Assembly: GCF_025263485.1 (NCBI RefSeq)
Contig: NZ_CP079863.1
Coordinates: 3,410,001-3,474,000 of the forward strand
Length of the DNA: 64,000 nt
DNA from: Mycobacterium sp. SMC-2
Lineage (GTDB): Bacteria > Actinomycetota > Actinomycetes > Mycobacteriales > Mycobacteriaceae
Direction of reading: 5' to 3'
Under the pieces are notes generated by a model. It was given only the letters and a program-made list of their open reading frames with translations. It did not search any database and was not told where the DNA came from. Each line of letters starts with the position of its first letter. Within the stretch, counting starts at the first letter, position 1. Positions 63,010 through 64,000 of the stretch are shown in pieces. Position numbers and translations under genes: made by a program.

Positions 63010-64000
63010 CTAGAGGGCGTTCCGCTCCGCAAAGTGGCGAGTCCGCGCCTCGACGGCGCGACGTCGTCCCTCGGCGCTGATCCGCTGTCCCGGTCCGAAG
63101 TACTCGCCCAGCTGATCCACTCGGATGACGGTCAGTGTCGGTGTTGCCGGCTGCTGCGGTGTGCTTGCGCGCCAAGTCACCACGCCGTTGCGATAACCGC
63201 GGGCGTCAAGCCAGTTGTGTACGCCGAAGTCCTCGCTCGACAGCAAGACCCGCACCCGTCCGTCGTCAACTTGAGATTGGGCGAGGTTGAGACTGGTTTG
63301 GCGGGTTTCGAAATCGATCATCTCACTCCACCGATTGGTCAAGCAGATTCCGACGTACGGCGAACCGGGTGGGATCTCGTAGTCGATCACGAGCGCCTCG
63401 CCGTCCTCCAGCGCCCAAGATATGGGGACGAACCAGGCGCCAGCCATCGCTGACGGAGGTTGGAGCGGGGGGATGGCGAAGTTCTTGGGCAGGGCGCCGA
63501 ATACCCGTGCCGGAATATCCTTGACCCACATAGTGAATAGCTCGCGGGACGCCACGAGGTGCGCATCGAAGGCCGCGATCGCCTGCGTCAGCGAATCCGG
63601 CTTGACCGGGTCGCCCGGGTTCAAGCATTCGATACGAATCGCACCCTTGGCCTCGTTGTCCCAGTCGCCGAAGGTTTGGTAACAACAGAACGAGTCGGCT
63701 TCCGCCGGGAGCGGGAACCAGTTCGTGTCGCCCATCTTCTGGCGGCTGAAGAAGATCTCAAACGAACCGTCGTCACCGACGACGAGTTCTTCGGAGAGCA
63801 CCTTCACCGCCTGGGCTTGATCGTCCTTACCGGCATAGACGCCGAAGGTCGTCTGCGCAGCAGAACCCAGTTTCCCGTGAACGCGGTAGTCGTGCCCGTC
63901 ATCGATGCGCGCGGTCAGATACAGCGTGTCGGGGTTGGAGTGGCCCCAATTCCACGGTGCGTATTGGCCGTTGATGAGATTCGGCCGGGCGGGATCGCTG
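63010..64000 (-). CDS. DUF1214-domain protein, 5' part outside window
   Basis: The frame is open from the right edge to a stop at 63010-63012, 330 codons visible; a GTG at 63807 is internal, because the reading DPARPNLINGQYAPWNWGHS and DTLYLTARIDDGHDYRVHG upstream continues the same family. Typical DUF1214 features are SNPDTLYLTARIDD, the WVKDIPARVFG region, and RWSEMIDFETRQTSLN with DGRVRVLLSSEDFGVHNWLD. Proteins of this family are of unknown function, often near lipid or steroid genes in mycobacteria. The N-terminus is not in the window. Confidence 0.82.
   Translation of the reverse strand, partial: SDPARPNLINGQYAPWNWGHSNPDTLYLTARIDDGHDYRVHGKLGSAAQTTFGVYAGKDDQAQAVKVLSEELVVGDDGSFEIFFSRQKMGDTNWFPLPAEADSFCCYQTFGDWDNEAKGAIRIECLNPGDPVKPDSLTQAIAAFDAHLVASRELFTMWVKDIPARVFGALPKNFAIPPLQPPSAMAGAWFVPISWALEDGEALVIDYEIPPGSPYVGICLTNRWSEMIDFETRQTSLNLAQSQVDDGRVRVLLSSEDFGVHNWLDARGYRNGVVTWRASTPQQPATPTLTVIRVDQLGEYFGPGQRISAEGRRRAVEARTRHFAERNAL

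Overview
The window is GC-rich actinobacterial DNA that fits a Mycobacterium, most likely a non-tuberculous species. Supporting markers are a close homologue of the M. tuberculosis FHA-ABC transporter Rv1747, a DesA3-type acyl-CoA desaturase with its Rv3230c-type reductase, a WS/DGAT acyltransferase, a very large CtpH/CtpI-type P-type ATPase, a DUF222-HNH (13E12-type) gene and a mycofactocin-type SDR. No rRNA, tRNA or CRISPR array was seen. GTG starts and 4-base start/stop overlaps are common.

Bases 1-19,600 hold a partly decayed steroid/aromatic-ring degradation region. It contains two FAD-dependent ketosteroid-dehydrogenase-like genes, an hsaC-like extradiol dioxygenase, an hsaA-like monooxygenase, and on the far side of a large P-type ATPase and an IS110-family transposase, an hsaD-like hydrolase. 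Decay is visible at several places: a frameshifted PadR regulator, a kshA cut off after its Rieske domain, a Baeyer-Villiger monooxygenase with two frameshifts and a stop, and a short second copy of the hsaA promoter/hsaC region beside the IS. A WS/DGAT gene with a striking tandem palindrome upstream and two SnoaL-like proteins follow.

Bases 19,800-28,800 hold a molybdopterin oxidoreductase, a type III polyketide synthase paired with an ICMT-type methyltransferase, an SDR, a lipase-like hydrolase and the FHA-ABC transporter.

Bases 29,070-38,072 are the highlight: nine tightly coupled genes (two acyl-CoA dehydrogenases, two hotdog hydratase halves, an Ltp2-like thiolase-fold protein, a DUF35 protein, an esterase, a Baeyer-Villiger monooxygenase and a FadD17-like ligase). 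The first five are in the order of the cholesterol side-chain igr operon. The remaining genes would turn a ketone into an ester, then an acid, then an acyl-CoA. I infer a dedicated pathway for a side chain or cyclic ketone of unknown identity.

Bases 38,200-49,300 hold the desaturase pair behind an operator-like palindrome, a cytochrome b/molybdopterin fusion, small membrane and secreted proteins, and a ligase/aldolase/amidohydrolase/methyltransferase run. Two large hairpins lie between genes here.

Bases 49,400-64,000 hold a sulfatase/FAD monooxygenase pair, then a TetR regulator followed by a six-gene P450 operon (P450, mycofactocin-type SDR, crotonase, tandem-fused class III CoA-transferase, SDR, kinase-like protein). 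A 26-base sequence is shared between the tetR promoter and the P450 promoter. The window ends with a DUF222-HNH gene and a DUF1214 protein that runs off the right edge.
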